41,063 nucleotides of DNA from Thermococcus sp. (lineage in GTDB: Archaea; Methanobacteriota_B; Thermococci; Thermococcales; Thermococcaceae), in assembly GCF_027012695.1 (NCBI RefSeq), contig NZ_JALUYR010000023.1:1-41063 (forward strand), written 5' to 3'. The notes under the pieces are model-generated. The model did no database searches. It saw nothing but the letters and a program-made list of their open reading frames with translations, and was not told the origin of the DNA. The position numbers were made by a program, and so were the translations under genes. Positions 33,364 to 41,063 of the stretch are shown here, piece after piece; the stretch's first letter is position 1, and each line of letters starts with the position of its first letter.

Positions 33364-35043
33364 TCACAGCGGGAGAGCCTCTATGGCCTCCTCCTCCGTC
33401 ATCTCCTCTGCTTCATCCTTCCCCTCGAGCCACTCGGCAACGATGTCTATGTCCCCGCCGCCGTAGTGCCCCTTGAAGTCCCTCTCGAAGCTGTAAATCT
33501 TCACCATCGCGGGAATCGTTATCGCGTAGCCGACTATCACCGCCTCACCCACTCCGAGGGAAGCTATATCCCCGAGCAGGTCCTCGCTTATCTGCTCGCT
33601 CGCCTGCTGCACGTAGCGCTGGTCGTTCGGCTCGACGAGCTTGAGGATTATCTTCGTGTTCGTCTGGCTCAGTATGTCGTCGTCGAGCTTCTTCGGTCTC
33701 TGGGAGACTATGCCGAGACCGACGCCGAACTTTCTTCCCTCGCGAGCAATCTTGCCAAGCCAGAGGGTTGCGGGGTTCTTCTCGCCCCTCGGGGCGAATA
33801 TGTGGGCTTCCTCTACGATGACGAGCAGGGGCTTTTTAACTGCGGGGTAGGCGTCAAGTATTTCCCTCATGGTTAACCTGTCGTTCGTTCTGAGGGCCTT
33901 TATGTACTCGATGCGGTTCTTGAGGATTCCCCTGAGAACGAAGCTCGCTAACGTAATCATCTGCTCCTCTTCCATGCCGCTCAGGTCTATTACGTTCACC
34001 ATTCCCGGCCTTATCTCCCCGAGTACATCAATAGGGCTTATGAACTCGCCGAAGTTTGCCTTGAGTTCTCCGATGTAATCCTTCAGCCTTATTAAGGAGT
34101 CCAGATCCTTTGCCTGTATTTTCCGCTGCACGGCGTTGCCCTTTTCATCGTAGTAGGTTATGTGTTTCTCTTCTTTGTCCTCTGCCCCTTCGTAAATCCG
34201 TATCCACTCCTCGATCTTGTCCTCCATTGCCTCGAGGAATGGCAGGCCCCCAATGACCTTGCCGTTTTTTCTCATCTCCGCCCTGACCGTTCGGTACACA
34301 AGCCCAAGGAAGCGCCTCTGCAAACTGGCGTTCTCCGCTATGCCGAGCAGCGTGGCTAACTCGCTGAGCCTTATCCTGCCCGGATCAATCGTGGCCTTTA
34401 TCGGGTTCACGCGCGCTCCGGGCCAGCTTAGATGTCTGTACTCGCCGTGAGGGTCGAGGATGACGACAGTGGCGTTGACGTTGCTAACTAACTCCTTCGT
34501 GAGAACCGCTATCGTGTTGGACTTTCCGGCGCCGGTGACAGCTAAAACCGCGAAGTGCCTCGAAACGAGCCTGTTGGCGTCGAGCTTCACCTCGACTTTC
34601 TCCCTCGCTATGAGCCTTCCGAGCCTTATGTGCCCCTGGGAGAAAATCCTCTCTAAATCCTCATCCCTCGCGAGGTAGACCTTCTCGCCCGGTTTTATAG
34701 GAACGCGGTTTGGAGCGGGCTTTGCTAAGAACTCACCACCGGCTGTCCTCAGTACTCCCAAAACTTTCGCCGTCGCGAGTATCTCCTCACTCTTGTCGAG
34801 AACCCCCTTCGAGAAAACGTTCACCGTCTTCTCCACGTAATCGTAACTCCCCCTCCCGGCATCCATCAGCCAGTTGATGTTCCGTATGGACTTCAGAAGG
34901 GCCAAAACCTCGTCGCCGTCCCTGTTCCTCGCTATCAGAAACTCCCCGAAGCGGGGGAGCTCATTTCTCGGATTAACTATGAAAGTGAAATGGTCGGTGG
35001 TTGATTCACCGAACACTATTCCAACGGGATTATCACGCTCCAT
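33364..35043 (-). CDS. herA: DNA helicase HerA
   Basis: The 559-aa hexameric FtsK/HerA-family ATPase has an N-terminal HAS-barrel (about 1-140), Walker A VTGAGKSNT, Walker B LLVIVEEAHIFAP, and the C-terminal RVVRPQ-like region RPKKLDDDILSQTNTKIILKL. It pumps DNA for NurA during end resection. The ATG at 35043 has GGTGG upstream and begins MERDNPVGIVFG as in related proteins; an open extension to 35118 lacks support. It is the first gene of the operon and diverges from the DHPS-like gene. Confidence 0.96.
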   Translation of the reverse strand: MERDNPVGIVFGESTTDHFTFIVNPRNELPRFGEFLIARNRDGDEVLALLKSIRNINWLMDAGRGSYDYVEKTVNVFSKGVLDKSEEILATAKVLGVLRTAGGEFLAKPAPNRVPIKPGEKVYLARDEDLERIFSQGHIRLGRLIAREKVEVKLDANRLVSRHFAVLAVTGAGKSNTIAVLTKELVSNVNATVVILDPHGEYRHLSWPGARVNPIKATIDPGRIRLSELATLLGIAENASLQRRFLGLVYRTVRAEMRKNGKVIGGLPFLEAMEDKIEEWIRIYEGAEDKEEKHITYYDEKGNAVQRKIQAKDLDSLIRLKDYIGELKANFGEFISPIDVLGEIRPGMVNVIDLSGMEEEQMITLASFVLRGILKNRIEYIKALRTNDRLTMREILDAYPAVKKPLLVIVEEAHIFAPRGEKNPATLWLGKIAREGRKFGVGLGIVSQRPKKLDDDILSQTNTKIILKLVEPNDQRYVQQASEQISEDLLGDIASLGVGEAVIVGYAITIPAMVKIYSFERDFKGHYGGGDIDIVAEWLEGKDEAEEMTEEEAIEALPL

Positions 35044-35130
35044 ATTACCACCTTTAGTTGATCTCTCCAGGTGGAACAAAAACCTTTCGCCGACCATAAC
35101 TCCTAAAAGCCATTCCACGGAGGTTCATCC

Positions 35131-36684
35131 ATGGGGAACTCCCGAAGAATCCTCCTCGTCACCGGCAGACTGGCAGAGCCGCTCGTCAGGAAGTACGGTA
35201 AAGGTTGCGACGTCTTCGTTGCCCCTGTGAGCGTCGCGGCCTTCCTTACGCCTCAGCTTATCGCCCGCTACCTCAAAAAGACCGGAATCCGGAGCGAGGA
35301 CTACGACCTGATACTTATTCCGGGCCTCGTCCGCGGTTCCGCCCAACTCGTAGAGGACGAGCTTGGAATCCCGGCATTCAAGGGGCCGAGGAACGCGATG
35401 GATTTGCCCCAGACCCTTAAGGCTCTCCGCGATGGCTTCAAGCTGAGCAGGGAAATCCCTGCTGACGACCTCTTCTCTGTTGATGCGCTCAAGAGGGTGG
35501 AGGATATAAGAAACAGAACGGGGAACAGGCGCTACATAGAGAAAGCCCTCAAGAAGCCCTGGAACGTCCTCGTTGGAAACCTGCCAGCTGGAAGGGACTT
35601 CCCGGCGAGGATTTTGGGTGAGGTGGTTGACGCTCCGAGGCTCGGCGTAGAAAAAACGGTCGAGAAAGCCCTCTACTACCTCCGCGAGGGAGCTGACATA
35701 ATAGACATCGGCATGGTCGCTGGAGAAACCAACCCTGACTTCATTGAGGAAATTCCGGAGATCCGCGAGCGACTTGCAGGGAAGGGCTTCGACGTTCCGA
35801 TAAGCTTCGACTCGCTAAACACGGCCGAGATCGAGAGGGCCTTGGACTACGCCGACCTTTTCTTAAGCGTTGATGCCGGAAACGTTGAGGAACTCGTGAC
35901 GGAGAAACCGGTCGTTCTAATCCCAACGAACCAGAGTACGGGATTCTTCCCCGCGAAACCGAGCGAGCGAGTTGAGTTCCTTGAGAGACTGAAGGAGAAG
36001 GCCCTTGACCTTGGATACGGAACGGTCATTCCCGATCTAATCCTCGAGCACGTCCCCCATTTAGCTCGTTCCATCACAGCCTTCCAGCTCTACCGCGAGA
36101 GGAACCCAGATGATGTCCTTTTAGCGGGCGTTGGGAACGTGGTTGAGCTCTACGATGCCGACAGCGTTGGCATGAACGCCCTTCTCTCTGGAATCTCGAA
36201 GGAGCTTTCAATAAACCTTCTCCTCACGACCGAAACCAGCCCGAAGGCGAGGGGATCGGTGAGGGAGTTGAGGAGAGCCGTTGACATGAACCTCTTTGAG
36301 ATACCGAAGGATTTGGGCTTCGACCTCCTGATACTGAAGGAGAAGAGGTCTGTCGAGTGGAGGTTCGAGCCTGCCGAAAAGATCATCGAGGCCAGGGAAA
36401 AACCAGTTCGGCTTGAGCCGGTTTACTTCAGGATATGGGTCGAGGACGGAAGAATCTGGGTCAACGCCCACCGCGGGACGGAGGTAATTCTTACAATCGT
36501 CGGCGATGAGCCGAACGCCATAATAGACACGATCCTGGAGCACTTTGATATAGGCCCCAGGCATGCCTTCTATCTCGGCCGCGAGCTGGAGAGGGCGAAG
36601 ACAGCCTTAAAGCTGAGGCGAAGCTACGTCCAGGAGGTCGAGCTCTTCGGGGAGTTTTACGTTTTCAAAGGAGTTGATGTGTAA
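35131..36684 (+). CDS. Dihydropteroate synthase-like protein (MJ0107/TIGR00284 type)
   Basis: In this 517-aa protein residues 1-150 form a DUF6513-like domain (VFVAPVSVAAFLTPQLIARYL). About 165-400 is a TIM barrel with pterin-binding features (GADIIDIGMVAGETNP, VPISFDSLN, DAGN) and the C-terminus is a further alpha/beta domain. MJ0107-type proteins are thought to act in archaeal pterin (methanopterin-like) cofactor synthesis, joining the pterin to an aryl amine. The exact reaction is not proven here. GGAGGTTC lies before the ATG. Its 3' end overlaps the convergent ATPase gene by 20 bp. MptA in the same window makes the first intermediate of this pathway. Confidence 0.9.
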   Translation: MGNSRRILLVTGRLAEPLVRKYGKGCDVFVAPVSVAAFLTPQLIARYLKKTGIRSEDYDLILIPGLVRGSAQLVEDELGIPAFKGPRNAMDLPQTLKALRDGFKLSREIPADDLFSVDALKRVEDIRNRTGNRRYIEKALKKPWNVLVGNLPAGRDFPARILGEVVDAPRLGVEKTVEKALYYLREGADIIDIGMVAGETNPDFIEEIPEIRERLAGKGFDVPISFDSLNTAEIERALDYADLFLSVDAGNVEELVTEKPVVLIPTNQSTGFFPAKPSERVEFLERLKEKALDLGYGTVIPDLILEHVPHLARSITAFQLYRERNPDDVLLAGVGNVVELYDADSVGMNALLSGISKELSINLLLTTETSPKARGSVRELRRAVDMNLFEIPKDLGFDLLILKEKRSVEWRFEPAEKIIEAREKPVRLEPVYFRIWVEDGRIWVNAHRGTEVILTIVGDEPNAIIDTILEHFDIGPRHAFYLGRELERAKTALKLRRSYVQEVELFGEFYVFKGVDV

Positions 36685-38062
36685 AATCCTCTAAGTCCCA
36701 CACCAGCCAGTCCTCTTCCCTAAGCTCATCCTTCCCCTCGACCTTCTTCGCCACAAGCCCGTATCTCTTCTCCCACCCATCCAATCCCACAAGCTCGCTC
36801 TTCCTCTCCAAGTCCTTCAAAACTCCCCGCGCTTCTCTCTCGCTTAGCTCTTTCCATTTAACTTCGACAAACAGGGCCTTCCTCTCCCGCTCGTTCAAAG
36901 CAACCACATCGATTTCCTCCCCTTTCCTCCACCACCTACCGAGCTTCGTGAAGCGGAACCCGGTTATCTCAAAAAACACCTCGGGCCTTCTCACGAGGTT
37001 CTCAAAGACCCAGCCAGTGTAGGCATTGAAGTCCTCCCGCGAGCGCTCCCAGACCTCCTCTGCGAGACCGGCCTCAAGGTAGCTCTTGTTCGGGAGGACG
37101 TAGCGGAACCAGAATGCGAAGTAGTTGTCGGCTATCGAGTAGAGCCCCCTCTTTGTGGTCTCCTTTGAGGTGGCCGTCACCGGGACTTCCCTCTTTACCA
37201 CCTCGAGCCTCTGGAGGACGGAGAGGTACTTGGAGACAAGGCTCTTGTCAAGGCCTGTCGCGTTCACTATCTCCCCAAAGCGGCTCCTCCCACTTGCTAT
37301 CGCCTCCAGTATAGCGAAGTAGTTGGCCGGTTCGCGGAGCTCCTCCCTGAGTAGTATCTCCGCCTCCTCGTAGAGGAAAGCCCCCTTGGAGAGGACGTTC
37401 TTAACCACGTTCTCGTCAAAGGTCTTTTTCGAGTCGAACTGAAGCAGGTAAGCGGGAATGCCTCCGAGGACGCCGTAGGCCTTCACGAGCTCCTCCGTCG
37501 AATAGTCGGGAAGGAACTCGCCGATATGGAAGAACGGTATCTCCGTCACCCTCCACTGCCCCGTTCTCCTCCCGTAGAGGGGGCTTTTATACGCCAGAAT
37601 CTCCGTTTCCATGGCCGAGACGCTTGAACCGCAGAGGACGAGCATTATTCCCGTCTCCGAGAGCTTTAAGTCCCACGCCTTTTGGAGGAGGGACAACACA
37701 GGCCGGTACCTCTCGATCAGGAGCGGGAATTCGTCTATTATGAGGACCACTCGCTTCTTGCCTATCCTGTCTGCAAAGACGGTTAAAAGTTCGTCAATGT
37801 TCTTGAATTGAACCCTCCCAAAGAGCTCGTCGCCGAGGAACTCCGCCAGGAGCCTCTGCAAATCCTTGAGGTTCTCGGCGTAGGGCCTCTCCGTTGCCAG
37901 AAAATAGACGTGGGGCTTGTCCCGGGCGAACCTGAGGAGCAGTTCGGTCTTCCCTATCCTTCGTCTCCCGTAGATTACGAGAAGTTCTGCCTTTCCGCTT
38001 GAATACCTCCTCTCCAAAAACTCAAGCTCACGCTCCCTATCGACGAACTTTTGTCTACTCAT
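36665..38062 (-). CDS. Archaeal AAA ATPase with DUF234 (PD-(D/E)XK-like) C-terminus
   Basis: The 465-aa protein of the MJ-type ATPase family has Walker A YGRRRIGKTELL (about 30-41), Walker B VVLIIDEFPLLIE, sensor LVLCGSSVSAME, a winged helix (SRFGEIVNATGLDKSLVSKYLSVLQ, about 268-292) and DUF234. The latter has a nuclease-like EEIDVVALN...ALFVEVKWK site (Asp, Glu-x-Lys). A TATA-like TTTTTAAGT about 27 nt upstream makes the ATG at 38062 leaderless. Function is unknown; the family is linked to mobile or defence DNA. Unlike the ATPase at 1-1008 it is intact. Confidence 0.92.
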   Translation of the reverse strand: MSRQKFVDRERELEFLERRYSSGKAELLVIYGRRRIGKTELLLRFARDKPHVYFLATERPYAENLKDLQRLLAEFLGDELFGRVQFKNIDELLTVFADRIGKKRVVLIIDEFPLLIERYRPVLSLLQKAWDLKLSETGIMLVLCGSSVSAMETEILAYKSPLYGRRTGQWRVTEIPFFHIGEFLPDYSTEELVKAYGVLGGIPAYLLQFDSKKTFDENVVKNVLSKGAFLYEEAEILLREELREPANYFAILEAIASGRSRFGEIVNATGLDKSLVSKYLSVLQRLEVVKREVPVTATSKETTKRGLYSIADNYFAFWFRYVLPNKSYLEAGLAEEVWERSREDFNAYTGWVFENLVRRPEVFFEITGFRFTKLGRWWRKGEEIDVVALNERERKALFVEVKWKELSEREARGVLKDLERKSELVGLDGWEKRYGLVAKKVEGKDELREEDWLVWDLEDFTHQLL

Positions 38063-38138
38063 AAGTATTATACCCACGTTTCAACTACTTAAAAATTTCG
38101 GGGGCAAACCTTAACTTCCCTTCCGCGTACTCCCTCCG

Positions 38139-38806
38139 ATGCCTATGCTAAGAGGAGTCTTTGTCCCCCACGTCACGCCCTTTGATGAGAACGAGGATAT
38201 AGACGAGCCCGCGCTTAGAAAACTTGTTAACAACTTCATCAAAGCCGGCCTCAACGGCCTCGTATCCCTCGGCAGCAACGGTGAGTTCCCCTACCTGAGC
38301 TTCGGGGAGAAGCTTAAAGTCGTTGAGACTGTTTTGGACGAGGCTAACGGCAGACTACTCGACCCTTGCGGAGAGGCTCAACGGTAAGATGCTCCTATTA
38401 CAACGTCCCCAAGTTCACTGGAAGCATGGGGAGGATAACCGAACTGGTAAGGCATCGGGGAGAAAGGTTCACGGTCTTAGCCGGAACCGCCGAGGTAATG
38501 TATCCCTCCTGGTCATCGAGGCTTACGGGGTCGTTGTGGCGGTTGCCAACGTTGTCCCTGAACTCTGCGCCGAACTCTGGGAAGTCTTCAGAGACGGAAA
38601 ACCCCGACAAGCCAGAGAACTCCAGCTCCGTATCAACCTGATAGATGAGGTTGTCGGGAAGAGGTACAACCAGATAAGCGCGTAAAGACCGCGATGGGGA
38701 TGGGGGGCCTTACAGTCGGAAAGCAGAGGTTTTGCCTTCTCTGCCCCTGGAAAAAGATATGGTCGAGAATATAAGGAATGCCCTCGTGGAGGCTGGGATT
38801 CTCTGA
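38139..38806 (+). pseudogene. Decayed DapA/KDG-aldolase family gene
   Basis: Pieces of one aldolase appear in order in three frames: RGVFVPHVTPFDENEDID...GLVSLGSNGEFP (38145-38300), YYNVPKFTG...RITELVRHRG and FTVLAGTAEVMYPS (about 38394-38510), AYGVVVAVANVVPELCAELWEVF (about 38521-38590), VKTAMGMGGLTVG (about 38684-38722) and MVENIRNALVEAGIL at the end. At least four shifts and a deletion of about 60 codons, which removed the region before the Schiff-base barrel strands, make it non-functional. Family members condense pyruvate with an aldehyde. Confidence 0.88.
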
Positions 38807-38808
38807 TT

Positions 38809-39114
38809 TTACTCCATGTTTTCGAAAATGGGGGGTTTGGGTTTCCTGAATTTGATATCGAGCTCGGTCCTTCTTTTGCTTATCCTTTCCAGGAGCCCCT
38901 CAACTTTTTCATTTCCCTGGTATTTCCTTCTCAGGCTCACCAGTGTACCCTCGAGGAAGCCCAGTATCGAGACCTCAATGAACTCCTTCCCCTTTTTGGT
39001 CTCAAGCCCCTCGTTGAGCGCCACGAAGGAATCGAGCCTCTCAATGAGGGCACTTTCTCCCAGTTTATCCAGCAGCTTTCGAACCTCTCCAACCTCTGGA
39101 ACATCAACTGCCAT
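38809..39114 (-). CDS. Hypothetical small helical protein
   Basis: The 101-aa charged protein is predicted mostly alpha-helical with heptad-like Leu (VRKLLDKLGESALIERLDSFVALNEGLETKKG) and ends in KPKPPIFENME. It has no Cys and no membrane segment. GAGGTGGTAG precedes the ATG at 39114, and it overlaps nothing but lies 11 nt after the TatD gene, so the two are likely cotranscribed. No family is recognised. Its stop converges with the decayed aldolase gene, 2 nt apart. Confidence 0.75.
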   Translation of the reverse strand: MAVDVPEVGEVRKLLDKLGESALIERLDSFVALNEGLETKKGKEFIEVSILGFLEGTLVSLRRKYQGNEKVEGLLERISKRRTELDIKFRKPKPPIFENME

Positions 39115-39125
39115 TCTACCACCTC

Positions 39126-39884
39126 TCAAATTTTCAGCCCGAAAAACTTGATCGCGTTCCTTTCCGTTGCCCTCTCCACCTCTTCGAACCCCAGCCCCCT
39201 TATCTCCGCTATCCTCCTAACCGCGTACTCCACGTTCCAGGGGTAGTTCTTCTCCCCCCTGTAGGGGCTCATGTAGGGTGAATCCGTCTCCACGACGATG
39301 CTTTCGAGAGGCAGAACTTCAGCAACTTCTCTAACTGCCGGAATGAAGTCTATCCCGGTGTTTATGCCGATGATGTGGCCGTTCTCAGCTATCTCAAGGG
39401 CCAAATCCTTCGGTCCGCTGTAGGAGTGGAAGTAGGCCCTAACCCCCGCCCTCTGAATCGCCTCGAAGACCTCCCGTTCGGCGTCGCGTGCATGTAGGAC
39501 GACGGGAAGGTTTAGCTCGACGGCCAGGTTGAGGAAGTGGTGGAAGATCTCCCTCTGGCTTCTCCTCTCCCCCTCTGTCTTCGCGTAGTGGAAGTCCAGT
39601 CCTATCTCTCCGAGGGCTACTATCTCGTTAGCGTGCTCGCGGATGAAGGCCTCGACCTTCTTAACCTTCTCCCAGTTGCCCCTCCTAGCTTCGTTAGGCG
39701 CGTAGCCGAGGGTTGGCTGGACGAAGCCGAAGTATGGCTTTAGCAGTTCCCAGCTCTTCCAGACGTGGAACTTCCTGTACTCCGTTATGGAATCAACAAC
39801 GGCCTTGAGGTGCTTCCTGCTCTCTTCGACGACTTCTGGAGCTTTTCCACGGAACATCTCGATGTGCGCGTGCGCGTCTATCAT
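39126..39884 (-). CDS. TatD-family metal-dependent hydrolase
   Basis: The 252-aa TIM-barrel hydrolase shows its metal ligands in order: DAHAHIE (His4, His6), VALGEIGLDFHY (Glu), LPVVLHARD (His), AYFHSYSG (His) and VVETDSPYMSP (Asp). TatD proteins are DNases or related phosphoesterases; the substrate is unknown. AAAAAGCTTTTC about 25-30 nt upstream of the ATG points to a leaderless mRNA. The gap 39885-39966 upstream has nothing else that I can support. Confidence 0.92.
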   Translation of the reverse strand: MIDAHAHIEMFRGKAPEVVEESRKHLKAVVDSITEYRKFHVWKSWELLKPYFGFVQPTLGYAPNEARRGNWEKVKKVEAFIREHANEIVALGEIGLDFHYAKTEGERRSQREIFHHFLNLAVELNLPVVLHARDAEREVFEAIQRAGVRAYFHSYSGPKDLALEIAENGHIIGINTGIDFIPAVREVAEVLPLESIVVETDSPYMSPYRGEKNYPWNVEYAVRRIAEIRGLGFEEVERATERNAIKFFGLKI

Positions 39885-39966
39885 GGTTGTGGGTTCGGGA
39901 GGGGATAGAAAAGCTTTTTCCTGTCAGTAAAAACCTTCGACGGGAGGTTCTCATCGGAATCGCATT

Positions 39967-40212
39967 TCAGAGCTTCCGCGTCTCCCAGATTATTTTCCCG
40001 TCCTTTCTCACGACCTTCAGAATGCGATGGTAGGGTATCTGCGCATCTCCAACGAAGAAGTAGCCGTGTCCAAGCTCGATCATCTCAACCGGGATTCGCT
40101 TGATGTCACCGTAGGCCCCGCGGTGCTCGATGACGACGTAGTAGTCCCTCTCGTCCTCTCGCGGGTCGTACTTGATCTTTGCCAGAACCTCCTTCACCGA
40201 GCCTTTCCTCAC
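39967..40212 (-). CDS. DUF504 (UPF0248) family protein
   Basis: The 81-aa protein shows the DUF504 pattern: VKEVLAKIKYDP near the start, YVVIEHRGA, the KRIPVEMIEL strand, and IPYHRILKVVRKDGKIIWETR at the end. This family of small basic archaeal proteins is often annotated as RNA-related, without a proven role. The GTG at 40212 overlaps the stop of the upstream hydrolase gene as GTGA and has GGGGTGG before it; an earlier GTG at 40221 is less likely. Confidence 0.88.
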   Translation of the reverse strand: MRKGSVKEVLAKIKYDPREDERDYYVVIEHRGAYGDIKRIPVEMIELGHGYFFVGDAQIPYHRILKVVRKDGKIIWETRKL

Positions 40213-40931
40213 AATAACCACCCCATTATTTCCTTGAGGTTCCCCCTCCAGTCGTCTATGTACCTGCCATGCCCCGGAAGGCCGAAATCAACCTCGAACT
40301 CAGAAAGCCGTTCAAGGCTCTCCTTCAGTTTTTCACTGTCCCCTGTGGGGAGATCTGTTCTCCCGACGGTGCCCCTGAAGAGCGTATCGCCGGTGAACAT
40401 GATCCTCGTTTCCCCGTCGTCGAGGTAGAGGCACGAGCTTCCCGCGGTGTGGCCCGGCGTGTGGATCAGCTCAAGCCCCAGCGAGCCTATCCTGAGTTTA
40501 TCCCCGTCTTTGAGCTTTAAATCCACTTTATGGGGCTCGAACTTCCTTCCGTATAAGTGGGCAAGAATAACGTAGTCGTCGCCCCTTTCCAGGGTTTTCG
40601 CCGTTGTCTCGTGGGCCGCGAAGAGGACTTCGATACCCCGGTTTTTCAGCCACTCTCCCAGCGGCCGATTTCCGCCCACATGATCGAAGTGCTCGTGGGT
40701 GTTGAAGACGATGGCTTTTTCTACCCCGTCGAGATAACCTTCCCTCTCCCAGATTCCGGTGTAGACGTGCCAGTTCACACCGGTGCCGGTGTCGATTATC
40801 AGGGCTTCTCCACCATCCCGAACGAGGTAGACGTTTGAGTCCCACGCGATTCCGCGGAGCATCACCGTGTGGGGAGGAATCTCAACCGGTACCAGCTCCC
40901 GCGGGAACTCCTCTATGGAGCTTATCCTCAA
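40209..40931 (-). CDS. Metallo-beta-lactamase fold hydrolase (glyoxalase II-like)
   Basis: The 240-aa protein has the zinc motifs NTHEHFDHVGG (HxHxDH), HTPGHTAGS, FTGDTLF and a final LPGHG. The family includes glyoxalase II and related thioesterases or persulfide dioxygenases; the substrate is open. The start is a TTG at 40931 because GGAGGTGAT lies 5 nt before it, while the earlier in-frame ATGs near 40976 lack a site. It is cotranscribed with the DUF504 gene and has a ~90-nt structured leader. Confidence 0.9.
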   Translation of the reverse strand: MRISSIEEFPRELVPVEIPPHTVMLRGIAWDSNVYLVRDGGEALIIDTGTGVNWHVYTGIWEREGYLDGVEKAIVFNTHEHFDHVGGNRPLGEWLKNRGIEVLFAAHETTAKTLERGDDYVILAHLYGRKFEPHKVDLKLKDGDKLRIGSLGLELIHTPGHTAGSSCLYLDDGETRIMFTGDTLFRGTVGRTDLPTGDSEKLKESLERLSEFEVDFGLPGHGRYIDDWRGNLKEIMGWLL

Positions 40932-40981
40932 ACTATCACCTCCAAGAAGGGGCTCGAGGGGGGACCGCGTCATCATCTCGG

Positions 40982-41055
40982 GGGGAGCGAGTCCCCGTCA
41001 GGAGGGATGAATCTCTTCATCGCCCCCTGGACTCTACGCCTGGACTTTATTAATC
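40982..41055 (-). promoter_or_regulatory. Promoter and structured leader of the hydrolase gene
   Basis: A TATA-like TTAATAAAG (about 41046-41054 on minus) predicts a start near 41022. The leader then has the hairpin GATGAA-GAGA-TTCATC (41021-41006, GNRA-type loop) and GGGGA-5 nt-TCCCC (40996-40982). C/D-like boxes (GCGATGA, CTGA, ATGATGA) also occur, but there is no proper final CTGA. Either a structured 5' UTR or an overlapping sRNA is possible. Confidence 0.45.
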
Positions 41056-41063
41056 TTAGTCTT

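Noticed and set aside
39925-39972. A third box C/D sRNA on minus between TatD and DUF504 genes
   Set aside because: There is only a poor C box (CCGATGA), one CTGA is the DUF504 stop codon, and the spacing of about 23 nt is wrong.

Overview
The window is a gene-dense, moderately GC-rich stretch of a hyperthermophilic euryarchaeon, almost certainly a Thermococcus (Thermococcales). The basis is a run of archaeal marker genes: EF-1A next to S10 and tRNA-Ser, EF-2, topoisomerase VI A/B, the herA-mre11-rad50-nurA repair cluster, a tungsten aldehyde:ferredoxin oxidoreductase, Taw2 and MptA. Starts are often ATG, GTG or TTG behind GGAGGTGA-type ribosome sites, promoters are TATA-only, and there are archaeal box C/D sRNA genes. 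Species cannot be decided from the sequence alone.

Layout. 1-3.5 kb: a frameshifted AAA ATPase behind three palindromic repeats at an exact 34-nt period; a stand-alone Cas4-like nuclease whose leader holds a box C/D sRNA; a small hypothetical; taw2; a Cys-rich microprotein. 3.5-5.9 kb: an AOR-family tungstoenzyme, then a ~200-bp non-coding block bounded by inverted hairpin repeats, abutting tRNA-Ser(GGA). 5.9-12.2 kb (minus strand): S10, EF-1A, a putative modification-dependent restriction enzyme (ScoMcrA-type head plus PD-(D/E)XK) wedged between the elongation factors, EF-2, and an HD phosphohydrolase. 12.2-15.7 kb: a five-gene operon with a small secreted protein, a membrane-anchored ectodomain protein, an ABC-2 permease, a small two-TM protein and an ABC ATPase. 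15.8-23.0 kb: one tightly packed minus-strand operon, aIF1A - RIO kinase - KH protein - top6B - top6A - unknown - HTH protein - mptA, ending at a T9 run.

23.2-28 kb: a metal-type ABC ATPase and permease with RNase HII on plus; a TrmA/RlmD-type m5U methyltransferase and glyoxylate reductase sharing one TATA element divergently; and a second box C/D sRNA right after gyaR. 28-35 kb: nurA, rad50, mre11 and herA, the archaeal end-resection machine, as one operon read herA to nurA. 35-41 kb: a dihydropteroate-synthase-like protein, an ATPase/DUF234 protein, a decayed DapA-family aldolase gene, a coiled-coil hypothetical, a TatD hydrolase, a DUF504 protein and a metallo-beta-lactamase hydrolase with a structured leader.

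How the genes fit together: the window is mostly core information processing (translation, tRNA/rRNA modification, DNA topology and break repair). Small accessory insertions (head-nuclease fusion, secreted-peptide ABC operon, two AAA ATPases) sit between the housekeeping blocks. The best candidates for something undescribed are the ScoMcrA-head/PD-(D/E)XK fusion at 7716-8726, the secreted-protein/ABC operon at 12243-15653 with a duplicated segment at its two ends, and the 34-nt-period repeat array at 1037-1127. No CRISPR array, rRNA operon, transposase or integrase was seen.
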